Assembly: GCA_934203105.1 (NCBI GenBank)
Contig: CAKPYQ010000004.1
Coordinates: forward strand, 1 to 64,000
DNA: 64,000 nt
Source: an uncultured Alphaproteobacteria bacterium
GTDB lineage: Bacteria; Pseudomonadota; Alphaproteobacteria; CAAHEQ01; UBA3637
Reading direction: 5' to 3'
The notes under the pieces were generated by a model. The model searched no databases and was not told the DNA's origin. It saw nothing but the letters and a program-made list of their open reading frames with translations. Shown piece by piece: positions 44,707-52,483 of this stretch. Made by a program: the position numbers and the translations under genes. Position 1 is the first letter of the stretch. Each line of letters begins with the position of its first letter.

Positions 44707-45578
44707 AAAAAGGAATTGTTATTTTAGTTTTGGTTTTGTTGTTGGGAATTGGCGGCATTGTTGCAATTTATTATTTTGCGGACGATACGCACAATTTGGA
44801 AACATCTTTATCGGAGCCGGCCGTAACGCCCGAAATAAAAGCGTATCAAAAATTGGCGTCCTTGCCGATTAAATGGACCGATGTTCAAACAACGGCCGAG
44901 TTAAAAGAGTTGTTTAAAGAGGCGCGATATGACAAAATGCCGCGGATTTTTGTGCGTCGTTTTCCTGATGATTTTGCTTTGCAAGGCAATGAAGGCCTGC
45001 TTGCGACAGTGTTACTGCCGCACTTGTTGCGTCAAAATCAGCTGTTGCAGGCTGAACGAGCCGCTTTTTTGTCGTTGGCGGATAAGGTTAATAAGGGTAT
45101 AGCTTTTACGCCGGCCGAGGATGCTTTTTGGAATGATTTGGTTTTAAAGTACGAAGTTTTAAATCCCGATAAAATCGGTCAAAAAGAAGTTTTGTTTCGT
45201 CGAATTGATCGGTTGTCTCCCTCTCTTGCGATTGCGCAGAGCTTGGAAGCAACCAATATGGGCAAAGAAGATTTAGATGCGCCGTTTGATGTGCGTCGTT
45301 GGAATGATCAAAAGCAATATGATTTTGTTCGTTATCCGGATTTATCGGCGGCTGTTGCAGATTATGCGTTAGAGCTCAATCGCGGCTATTCTTATTTGAA
45401 ATTTCATATGTTGCGTTCGTATCAAAGTCGTTCAAAACGGCCTTTGCGCGGACGTGTGTTTGCCCGTGGATTGGGCTATTATAAAATCGAAGATCCGGCG
45501 TATGTGCAAAAATTGCTTGGGATATTCGATTGGTTTCAATTTGCTGCAATCGATGAAGCAGCGTTTGTAAAGGAGTAA
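44703..45578 (+). CDS. Bax-like glucosaminidase-family protein, probably inactive
   Basis: A 291-residue protein with one N-terminal membrane anchor (IVILVLVLLLGIGGIVAIYYF). The order of blocks follows the Bax/FlgJ-type glucosaminidase family: VRRFPDDFALQ, LLPHLLRQNQLLQAER, RRIDRLSPSLAIAQSLEAT, and the late SAAVADYALELNRGYSYLKF and RGLGYYKIEDPAYVQKLLGIF. However, the usual AAIESGWGTSRFA...GNxxFGxW active-site stretch is reduced to SLEATNMGKED, with one Glu kept and about 20 residues apparently lost. Activity is doubtful. It is coupled to murJ through an ATGA overlap, so a cell-wall role is plausible. Confidence 0.65.
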   Translation: MKKGIVILVLVLLLGIGGIVAIYYFADDTHNLETSLSEPAVTPEIKAYQKLASLPIKWTDVQTTAELKELFKEARYDKMPRIFVRRFPDDFALQGNEGLLATVLLPHLLRQNQLLQAERAAFLSLADKVNKGIAFTPAEDAFWNDLVLKYEVLNPDKIGQKEVLFRRIDRLSPSLAIAQSLEATNMGKEDLDAPFDVRRWNDQKQYDFVRYPDLSAAVADYALELNRGYSYLKFHMLRSYQSRSKRPLRGRVFARGLGYYKIEDPAYVQKLLGIFDWFQFAAIDEAAFVKE

Positions 45579-45581
45579 AAA

Positions 45582-46060
45582 ATGTACGAAAGCGGATTAT
45601 CAACACCGGCAAGAATTATATTTTTAATTATGGCTGTGTTATTGGGGATTGTTTTTATTATGACCAGCGGGTGCCGTTCGGCCAATGCGTCTGATTTAAA
45701 TTCAAAAGTCGTGATTGAAACTGTATCGGGAACACCGCACGCTTTTTTTTAGAATGGGCTGATACGCCGGAAAAATCGCGTATTGGTCTGTCGGGACGCC
45801 GTTTTATGCCGGATAATGCCGGAATGATTTTTGTTCCGGCAACGGCTGTTGATATGCATATGTGGATGAAAGATACATTGATTCCTTTGGATATGTTGTT
45901 TTTTGACAACCAAGGGCAGGTTGTTTTTATTCACAAAAATGCGCGGCCGAATGATTTAACGCCGATTTCGTCGGGGCAAGTTGTGCGTGGCGTGATTGAA
46001 TTAAAGGGTGGCACTTGCGATCGTTTGCAGATTGGAGTGGGCAGCCGAATAAAGTTTTAA
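45582..46060 (+). pseudogene. DUF192 family protein, frameshifted in a T8 tract
   Basis: The ATG at 45582 (AAAGGAGTAAAAA before it) opens a frame with a membrane segment (IIFLIMAVLLGIVFIM) and ends at TAG right after eight T (45743-45750). In another frame, the DUF192 domain continues to 46060: EWADTPEKSRIGLSGR, GMIFVPATAVDMHMWMKDTLIPLDMLFFD and VVRGVIELKGGTCDRL. One more T would restore a single protein of about 159 residues. This is either a recent frameshift, a sequencing error, or slippage on the homopolymer. DUF192 proteins are small secreted or anchored proteins of unclear function. Confidence 0.85.
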
Positions 46061-46186
46061 TGATGGTTTGATTTAAAAAAGATAAAAAGTGCTTGACAAG
46101 CGCATAAAAAGCGGATATAAGATTTGAGCGTTCGGGATTTTGTATTGCTTTTGATGCATTATAAAGCGGTAGAGGATCGGAAGAAA

Positions 46187-46263
46187 CGGGGCGTAGCTCA
46201 GCCTGGTAGAGTACTTGGTTTGGGACCAAGGTGTCGCATGTTCGAATCATGTCGCCCCGACCA
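46187..46263 (+). tRNA. tRNA-Pro (anticodon TGG)
   Basis: A 77-base cloverleaf. The acceptor stem CGGGGCG pairs with CGCCCCG, CCA is encoded (46261-46263), and the T-loop is GTTCGAATC. The anticodon stem CTTGG/CCAAG encloses the loop TTTGGGA with anticodon TGG at 46221-46223. It reads proline CCN codons, chiefly CCA and CCG. An intrinsic terminator follows. DNA beyond it is accessory in character, so this may be an island insertion point. Confidence 0.97.
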
Positions 46264-46270
46264 ATATCAA

Positions 46271-46300
46271 AAAGCGAAAGGATATACTTTCGCTTTTTTT
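46271..46300 (+). terminator. Terminator of tRNA-Pro
   Basis: Perfect 10-base arms (AAAGCGAAAG at 46271-46280, complement at 46287-46296), loop GATATA, then T-run. Confidence 0.9.
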
Positions 46301-46754
46301 GTTGCCTTATTCCCCTACAAAGCCCTAGGACAGCCAACTGCTGAAAAGTGATTTTATACCAAAATCGATGTGGTTGCCGAGATTTTTCCAAATTGATATA
46401 TACTTTTGCCCGAATATATATACCTTGTGCAATGTGATTTTTTCGCCAGAGCCAGTTGACCGTAAGTTATTGTTTTTGAATAATTGATTATAATGGTATG
46501 ACATTAACTTTCCGAATCTTGCCAAGCACTGGTTGGTTTAGAAACCCAAAAACTGATACCACAATTTGCACACACCTCTAAAAGCCTTATTTTATAAGGA
46601 GTTTAAATTTTTTATAACTTACACACATGGTGTTTGGGGCATATAAAGAGATTTTCATTTTTTTTGAAAAAAATGACTATTTTCTTGCAATTTTAGATAG
46701 AAGTCGTTAAAATATGACGGATTATAATTTTATGCTGATAAATGAGGTGTTTTC
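46301..46754. other. Intergenic region between tRNA-Pro and the restriction genes
   Basis: No gene is supported. Short open frames here have neither ribosome sites nor recognisable products. The right end contains the mod promoter (46685-46713). No integrase, attachment repeat or insertion sequence is visible. This marks the change from core to accessory DNA. Confidence 0.6.
46685..46713 (+). promoter_or_regulatory. Candidate promoter of the type III R-M operon
   Basis: TTGCAA (46685-46690), a 17-base spacer and TAAAAT (46708-46713), about 42 bases before the mod ATG. Confidence 0.55.
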
Positions 46755-48581
46755 ATGGCAGACGATATTCAAATTCAAAAAATGGACGGCAAGAGTTTGG
46801 ATGTGGCAGAAACTGATAAGGAACGCTTAAAAGCCGTCTTTCCGCAGTGTTTTGTTGAGGGCAAACTGGATATTGATAAGCTGTTGTCGCTGTGTGGCGA
46901 ATATATCGACAATGATTTTGAAAAGTATAAGTTTGAATGGAAAGGCAAATCCGAGTGTCTGCGCATTGCCGGTAAGCGTTCAACCGGAACACTCCGTCCT
47001 TGTCCGGAAGAGAGCGTGGACTTTGATAATACCAAGAATCTGTATATAGAGGGGGATAATTTGGAAGTTTTGAAACTCCTGCAAACGGCGTATTATCGCA
47101 AAGTGAAGATGATTTACATTGATCCGCCATATAATACCGGCAATGACTTTGTTTATGAAGATGATTTTAAAGATCCGCTGACAAAATATAAAGAAATAAC
47201 CAGTCAAACCACCAAATCCAACCCCGAAACAATGGGACGTTATCACACCAACTGGCTGAACATGATGTATCCCCGCTTGCGATTGGCATCAAACTTACTC
47301 CGTGATGACGGTGTTATTTTCATGAGTATTGACGATAATGAAGTAACCAACCTCCGCCGTCTGTGCGATGAAGTGTTCGGGGAAGAAAATTTTGTTGCAG
47401 ACTTTTTGTGGAAGAAAAAAAGCACAACTACAAATGTTGAAGGTGTTACTGTGAGTGCTTTGACAGAACATATTCTGTGCTATAAAAAAGCTGACAAAGG
47501 AATAAATAATCGTGTAGTATCTAAGGAAGAACGTTCTTATCCTTTTTCTGATGAGCTTGGAAATTATAGAAAAACAATTATCGAAAAGAAAAATGAGGGT
47601 TCTTACGCAAGAAAAACAATGGAATTTCCAATTATTGGACACAAACCTCGAGAAGGTAAAAGATGGCAGATTGGGGAAGAAAAAGCAAGAGCTTTAGAAA
47701 AATTAAACCGTTTTATTTATGAAGATGGCATTGTAAAATTAAAAATTTATGATTTTGAAGATAAAGATACAACGTCTGCGTATCCTAATTTATTGTTTGA
47801 ACATGGCTCTACTGATAGTGCAACAAAAGATTTAAAAGAACTGTTAGGAGGTAATTATTTCGATAATCCTAAACCTATCCAGTTGATTAAACAGTTGGTC
47901 GTCTATACTGATACAGATGACAAAGACCATATAATTCTCGACTTTTTCTCAGGCTCTGCAACTACGGCTCATGCAGTTATGCAATTAAATGCCGAAGATG
48001 GTGGCAAACGTCAGTTCATCATGGTGCAACTTCCGGAATTAACTGACGAAAAATCCGAGGCATTTAAAGCTGGGTATAAAAATATTTGCGAAATCGGTAA
48101 GGAGCGCATCCGCCGTGCCGGTGCTAAAATCAAAGAACAAAACACCAATGTGGATGTTGGCTTTAAGGTTTTGAAACTTGATACTTCAAATCTTAATAAA
48201 TGGGATGATACACCGCTTGCCAGCACCGAAACCGCTGATTTATTCGCTCGTATGAACGGTATGATTGAGAGTATCAAAAAAGGTCGCTCTGAACTTGATG
48301 TCGTTTATGAAGTTATGTTGAAACTTGGTGTTCCGGTTACAGAAAAAGTTTTTGAAAAACAAGTCAACGGCCGTAAAGTTTATTCAATCGGTGATGACAG
48401 TTTGATTTTGGTTTGCTTGGATAAATCAAATGGCGGTATTACACCGGAAGATATTTCGGCTATGTGCGAACTGCCCCCCGCGAAAATCGTTGCCTCCGAA
48501 GAAGCCTTTAAGGACGATGTAGCCCTCTCAAACGCTTATTATATAAGCAAAGACAGCGGTGTGGAAATTATGTTGCTGTAG
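46755..48581 (+). CDS. mod: Type III DNA methyltransferase (Mod), adenine-specific
   Basis: A 608-residue N6-adenine methylase that both recognises the target for the restriction complex and protects host DNA. The catalytic DPPYNTG is at residues 123-129, and the SAM-binding DFFSGSATTAHAV near 395, in the DPPY-first order of beta-class/type III enzymes. The target-recognition region lies between them (about 210-370) and has a more AT-rich, divergent sequence, as is common for recombining specificity regions. GAGGTGTTTTC precedes the ATG. It is followed by an unrelated membrane gene, then res. Confidence 0.93.
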   Translation: MADDIQIQKMDGKSLDVAETDKERLKAVFPQCFVEGKLDIDKLLSLCGEYIDNDFEKYKFEWKGKSECLRIAGKRSTGTLRPCPEESVDFDNTKNLYIEGDNLEVLKLLQTAYYRKVKMIYIDPPYNTGNDFVYEDDFKDPLTKYKEITSQTTKSNPETMGRYHTNWLNMMYPRLRLASNLLRDDGVIFMSIDDNEVTNLRRLCDEVFGEENFVADFLWKKKSTTTNVEGVTVSALTEHILCYKKADKGINNRVVSKEERSYPFSDELGNYRKTIIEKKNEGSYARKTMEFPIIGHKPREGKRWQIGEEKARALEKLNRFIYEDGIVKLKIYDFEDKDTTSAYPNLLFEHGSTDSATKDLKELLGGNYFDNPKPIQLIKQLVVYTDTDDKDHIILDFFSGSATTAHAVMQLNAEDGGKRQFIMVQLPELTDEKSEAFKAGYKNICEIGKERIRRAGAKIKEQNTNVDVGFKVLKLDTSNLNKWDDTPLASTETADLFARMNGMIESIKKGRSELDVVYEVMLKLGVPVTEKVFEKQVNGRKVYSIGDDSLILVCLDKSNGGITPEDISAMCELPPAKIVASEEAFKDDVALSNAYYISKDSGVEIMLL

Positions 48582-48587
48582 AGGTGG

Positions 48588-49331
48588 ATGATGTGTGATT
48601 TTTATGATTTTATTGATAAAATATTGAACATTTTTTCTTCTCTGTATAAATCCAATGGATTGGAGACTTTGATTTCAACGTTTTTGGGTGCTTGCTTTGC
48701 ATACCTCTTTAATTTAAAGCAACAAAAGAAAAAGGAAAAATCAGATAAGGAAGAAAAAAGGAAACAAACCGAAAATGAAAATTTTTCAAAATTGACATAT
48801 TTATATGTTTATATGGATATTATTTTATCATGTGCTATAAATACATTAAATTTTTCAAAAAAACAAATAGAAAAATATGATAAATTTTTAAGTTCAAAAG
48901 CAACACATGCGAGTGGTGAAATATTAGCCTCAGCATTGAATTCATTTCGCGGTATAAAATTTAATTATAATGATTTTTTCTTCACGGCAAAAGAAACTTC
49001 CTTTTTGGTTCAACTAGCAACTGTGAATTATTATATTCAAACATTATTTGAAAAAATTGAATATTTTAATAAGAATATTGAAATCAATTTTCATAAAGTA
49101 CCAGTGGTAACAAATGTTAATCTGGTCAACTCCTGTAAAAAAAATATGCTTTCTATACAAAATAGTGTATATTATCTTTTATTAGCTATAGATAAAATGA
49201 AAGCGGAAATCTTAAATTTTAATCAAACATATTTGATGCGACCGTTAATCGAAAATCCCGGGAATGAAGAAATAAAAAAGATTTTACAAGAAGCTTATGA
49301 TTTTTATAAATTAAATGAGGTAACTCAATGA
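48588..49331 (+). CDS. Membrane-anchored helical protein inserted between mod and res
   Basis: 247 residues with no recognised domain. There is one hydrophobic segment near residues 26-42 (LETLISTFLGACFAYLF), then a very basic/acidic coiled coil (LKQQKKKEKSDKEEKRKQTENENF), and a helical remainder. The first codons may be ATG at 48588 or 48591. Its last codons overlap the res ATG (49328), so it is translationally coupled into the R-M operon. It is more AT-rich than mod and res. Membrane accessories of this type occur in defence loci, but any role in restriction is inference. Confidence 0.7.
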   Translation: MMCDFYDFIDKILNIFSSLYKSNGLETLISTFLGACFAYLFNLKQQKKKEKSDKEEKRKQTENENFSKLTYLYVYMDIILSCAINTLNFSKKQIEKYDKFLSSKATHASGEILASALNSFRGIKFNYNDFFFTAKETSFLVQLATVNYYIQTLFEKIEYFNKNIEINFHKVPVVTNVNLVNSCKKNMLSIQNSVYYLLLAIDKMKAEILNFNQTYLMRPLIENPGNEEIKKILQEAYDFYKLNEVTQ

Positions 49332-52300
49332 AACTAAAGTTTAAAAATCAAGAGTTCCAGACTGATGCCGTGAATGCGGCTGTAGAATTGTTCAAAGGTC
49401 AAGAAAAAGCCAACATGACCTTTTCAATCGCTGACAATTCTGCACAAGCTTCTTTCCTGCAAAATGAATTCGGTATCGGGAACAAACTGGTGTTGGATGA
49501 AGAGACAATAAACAGCAATCTTCATGCCATCCAAAAGGCTCATTCCCTGCCACAAACTGATATTGATAGTATAAAGGCCGTGCCACTTTCAATTGAGATG
49601 GAGACCGGAACCGGTAAAACTTTCGTTTATACCAAAACCATTTTAGAGCTTAACCACCGTTATGGCTTTACAAAATTCATTATTGTTGTTCCGAGTGTGG
49701 CAATCCGTGAGGGTGTTAATAAATCATTCCAGGTAACTGAAGAATACTTCAAAAATCAATATGATGGTGTGCCATACCGGTACTTTATTTATAATTCAGC
49801 CAAACTGTCGGATGTTCGGGCGTTTGCGACTTCCAGTAATATCGAGATTATGATTATCAACATTGACGCTTTCAAAAAGGCCGAAAACATTATCAATCAA
49901 GAACAAGATAAACTGGGCGGCGAAACCGCTATGCGTTATATTCAGGATACAAATCCGGTTGTCATTATTGATGAACCGCAAAGCGTTGATAATACCGCTA
50001 AAGCCAAAGAAGCTATCGCGATGCTTAATCCGCTGTGTGTTTTGCGCTATTCCGCTACCCACCGCGAAAAACAAAACCTTGTTTATCGCTTAACGCCGGT
50101 TGATGCATATCAAATGGGATTAGTAAAACAAATTTGCGTTATTTCAAATTCGGTTATCAATGATTCAAATAAACCCTATATCGCCTTAAAAGACGTTTCA
50201 AACGCCAATGGTTTTTCGGCCAAATTGGAAATTGATGTGGAAGACGATAATGCCCATATTACCCGTAAGGTAATAACAGTTAAACCGGACGATGATCTGT
50301 TTATTAAATCCGGCCATCGCAAAATTTATGAAGGCTATGTTGTTTCAGGTATTGATTGCACCAAAGGCTTTGAAGGCGTTGAGTTTGCTAATTCGGAGTA
50401 TGTTGCCCTTGGAAAATCTATCGGAAGCGTTGATGAAAAAGTATTAAAACGTGCACAAATTTATCAGACCATTAAAACACATCTTGATAAAGAATTACGC
50501 TACTTTGATATGGGGATTAAAGTGCTGTCCTTGTTCTTCATAGATGAGGTAAAAAAATACCGGACCGAGGATGGTGGCAAAGGTATTTATGCCCAAATGT
50601 TTGAAGAATGCTATAACGAGCTGATCAATAAGCCTAAATACGCCATTTTGAAAACAAAGTTTGATACAGACGTTAATAAGGCCCATAACGGTTACTTCTC
50701 TCAGGATAAAAAAGGGAAATATAAGGATACCAAGGGCGACACGCAGGCCGATGATGACACTTATAACACGATTATGAAAGATAAAGAATGGCTGTTGTCG
50801 TTTGAATGTCCGCTCCGCTTTATCTTCTCGCACTCGGCGTTAAAAGAAGGTTGGGATAACCCAAACGTCTTTCAGGTTTGCACGTTGATTGAGCAAAAAT
50901 CTCTGTTTACCTGCCGTCAGAAGATCGGTCGTGGTTTAAGACTTTGTGTAAATCAAGACGGCGAACGCGTTGAGGATAAGAACATCAATGTTCTGCACGT
51001 GATCGCCAACGAAAGTTTTGCCGAATTTGCCGATAAGCTGCAAAAAGAAATTGAAGATGAGACCGGTGTTAAATTTGGCGTATTTGAATTGGATATGCTT
51101 GTCGGATACTCTTATGATGAAGAAGTGGAAGTTGAACGTACAATCAGCGAAAGTGAAGCCACCGCTATTGTTGAAGATTTGCAAAAACATGGTTTAATTG
51201 ATGATGGCGGTTATATTAAACCAGAAGTTAAGCCAGAAGAAATTAAAATCGAAAATATCCCGATGCCTGAACCTGTAAAAACACATGTTCAAGATATGAT
51301 CAAAACTTCAAAGCCAGTGTCAGTTGCCGCGCTTGCTAATACAACATATAAAGAAACTGTTGTTGAGAAAAAGACATTCTCGTATGAGGAAGCCGCCGCA
51401 ATTATGGATGAGCTAAAGGATAAAAAGGTCATTGATAGCAAGAACAAAATTAAAGACACGATGAAAGCACAGCTCGCCGCTGGTACACTTAATCTGAGTG
51501 AGAGATGGTCAAAAGCCGCACAACGTGCAATTTTACAATCTATGAATAAGGCTGATAACAAACTCAATATCCGAGATGCTTCAAAAGATGTAACGGTAAA
51601 ACTTAATAAACGCGCGCTATTATCGCCTGAATTTATGGAACTTTGGAATAAGATAAAGCAAAAGACCACTTATCGTGTCCAGTTTGATTTGGATAAACTA
51701 ATTGCCGACAGTATCAAAGATATTCGCGAAATGCCGGAGATCACCTCGGCGCGTTTACTCAGTCAGACGGCCTCTGTTAATATTCAAAAATCCGGTGTGA
51801 CGGCTCAGGCTGGTGCAATGTTTACTCAAAACATCGAAAAGAGCTATGATATTCTGCCGGATATTTTGCGTTTAATTTCTACCAAAACATTACTGAAACG
51901 CTCTACCGTGAATAAAATCATTCAGGAAAGTGGCCGGGCCGGAGACTTTTTGAAAAATCCGCAAGACTTTTACGAAAAGGTTTTGGAGATTATCCAGCGC
52001 AATCGTCATAAATTAGCTATTGATGGAATTAAGTATATCAAATTGGCCGGCGAAGAATATGCCGTACAAGAGATTTTCTCAAGTGAAGAATTGATTGCAA
52101 ACCTTGATCGGAATGCTGTCGCAGTTAAAAACAGCGTGTATGATTATGTTATTTATGACAGTAGCACGGTTGAAAAGCCATTCGCCGTGGCTTTGGACGA
52201 GGATCCTGACGTTAAGATATTCTTCAAAATTCCGAGCCGATTTAAGATTGACACACCGATTGGCACTTATAATCCGGACTGGGCGGTCTATTTAGAGAAA

Positions 52301-52480
52301 AATGGCGAGCAGAAGCTTTATTTTGTGCTTGAAACCAAAGGAACTGATTCGTTCTATGGCCTACGTCCGGAAGAGCAACAGAAGATCCATTGCGGTGCAC
52401 AGCACTTTAAGGCTCTTGATAATGTTATCTACTCCGAACAACCGGTCAGAAATTGGCAAGAATTCAAAAAGACGGTGTAG
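49328..52480 (+). CDS. res: Type III restriction endonuclease subunit (Res)
   Basis: A 1050-residue SF2 helicase/nuclease. The helicase core has Walker A ETGTGKT (near residue 94), motif II DEPQ, motif III YSATHR, and motifs V-VI SALKEGWDNPNVFQ and QKIGRGLRLC. The C-terminal PD-(D/E)xK nuclease appears as NPDWAVYLEK then VLETKGT near residue 1000. With Mod it cleaves DNA 25-27 bases from inverted unmodified sites after ATP-driven translocation or sliding. The gene seems complete and starts by overlapping the membrane-protein gene. Confidence 0.93.
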   Translation: MKLKFKNQEFQTDAVNAAVELFKGQEKANMTFSIADNSAQASFLQNEFGIGNKLVLDEETINSNLHAIQKAHSLPQTDIDSIKAVPLSIEMETGTGKTFVYTKTILELNHRYGFTKFIIVVPSVAIREGVNKSFQVTEEYFKNQYDGVPYRYFIYNSAKLSDVRAFATSSNIEIMIINIDAFKKAENIINQEQDKLGGETAMRYIQDTNPVVIIDEPQSVDNTAKAKEAIAMLNPLCVLRYSATHREKQNLVYRLTPVDAYQMGLVKQICVISNSVINDSNKPYIALKDVSNANGFSAKLEIDVEDDNAHITRKVITVKPDDDLFIKSGHRKIYEGYVVSGIDCTKGFEGVEFANSEYVALGKSIGSVDEKVLKRAQIYQTIKTHLDKELRYFDMGIKVLSLFFIDEVKKYRTEDGGKGIYAQMFEECYNELINKPKYAILKTKFDTDVNKAHNGYFSQDKKGKYKDTKGDTQADDDTYNTIMKDKEWLLSFECPLRFIFSHSALKEGWDNPNVFQVCTLIEQKSLFTCRQKIGRGLRLCVNQDGERVEDKNINVLHVIANESFAEFADKLQKEIEDETGVKFGVFELDMLVGYSYDEEVEVERTISESEATAIVEDLQKHGLIDDGGYIKPEVKPEEIKIENIPMPEPVKTHVQDMIKTSKPVSVAALANTTYKETVVEKKTFSYEEAAAIMDELKDKKVIDSKNKIKDTMKAQLAAGTLNLSERWSKAAQRAILQSMNKADNKLNIRDASKDVTVKLNKRALLSPEFMELWNKIKQKTTYRVQFDLDKLIADSIKDIREMPEITSARLLSQTASVNIQKSGVTAQAGAMFTQNIEKSYDILPDILRLISTKTLLKRSTVNKIIQESGRAGDFLKNPQDFYEKVLEIIQRNRHKLAIDGIKYIKLAGEEYAVQEIFSSEELIANLDRNAVAVKNSVYDYVIYDSSTVEKPFAVALDEDPDVKIFFKIPSRFKIDTPIGTYNPDWAVYLEKNGEQKLYFVLETKGTDSFYGLRPEEQQKIHCGAQHFKALDNVIYSEQPVRNWQEFKKTV

Positions 52481-52483
52481 ATT

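Noticed and set aside
45927..46391. 154-residue open frame antisense to tRNA-Pro and DUF192
   Set aside because: It reads through the tRNA on the opposite strand, giving a well-known type of spurious protein (GDMIRTCDTLVPNQ); there is no ribosome site.
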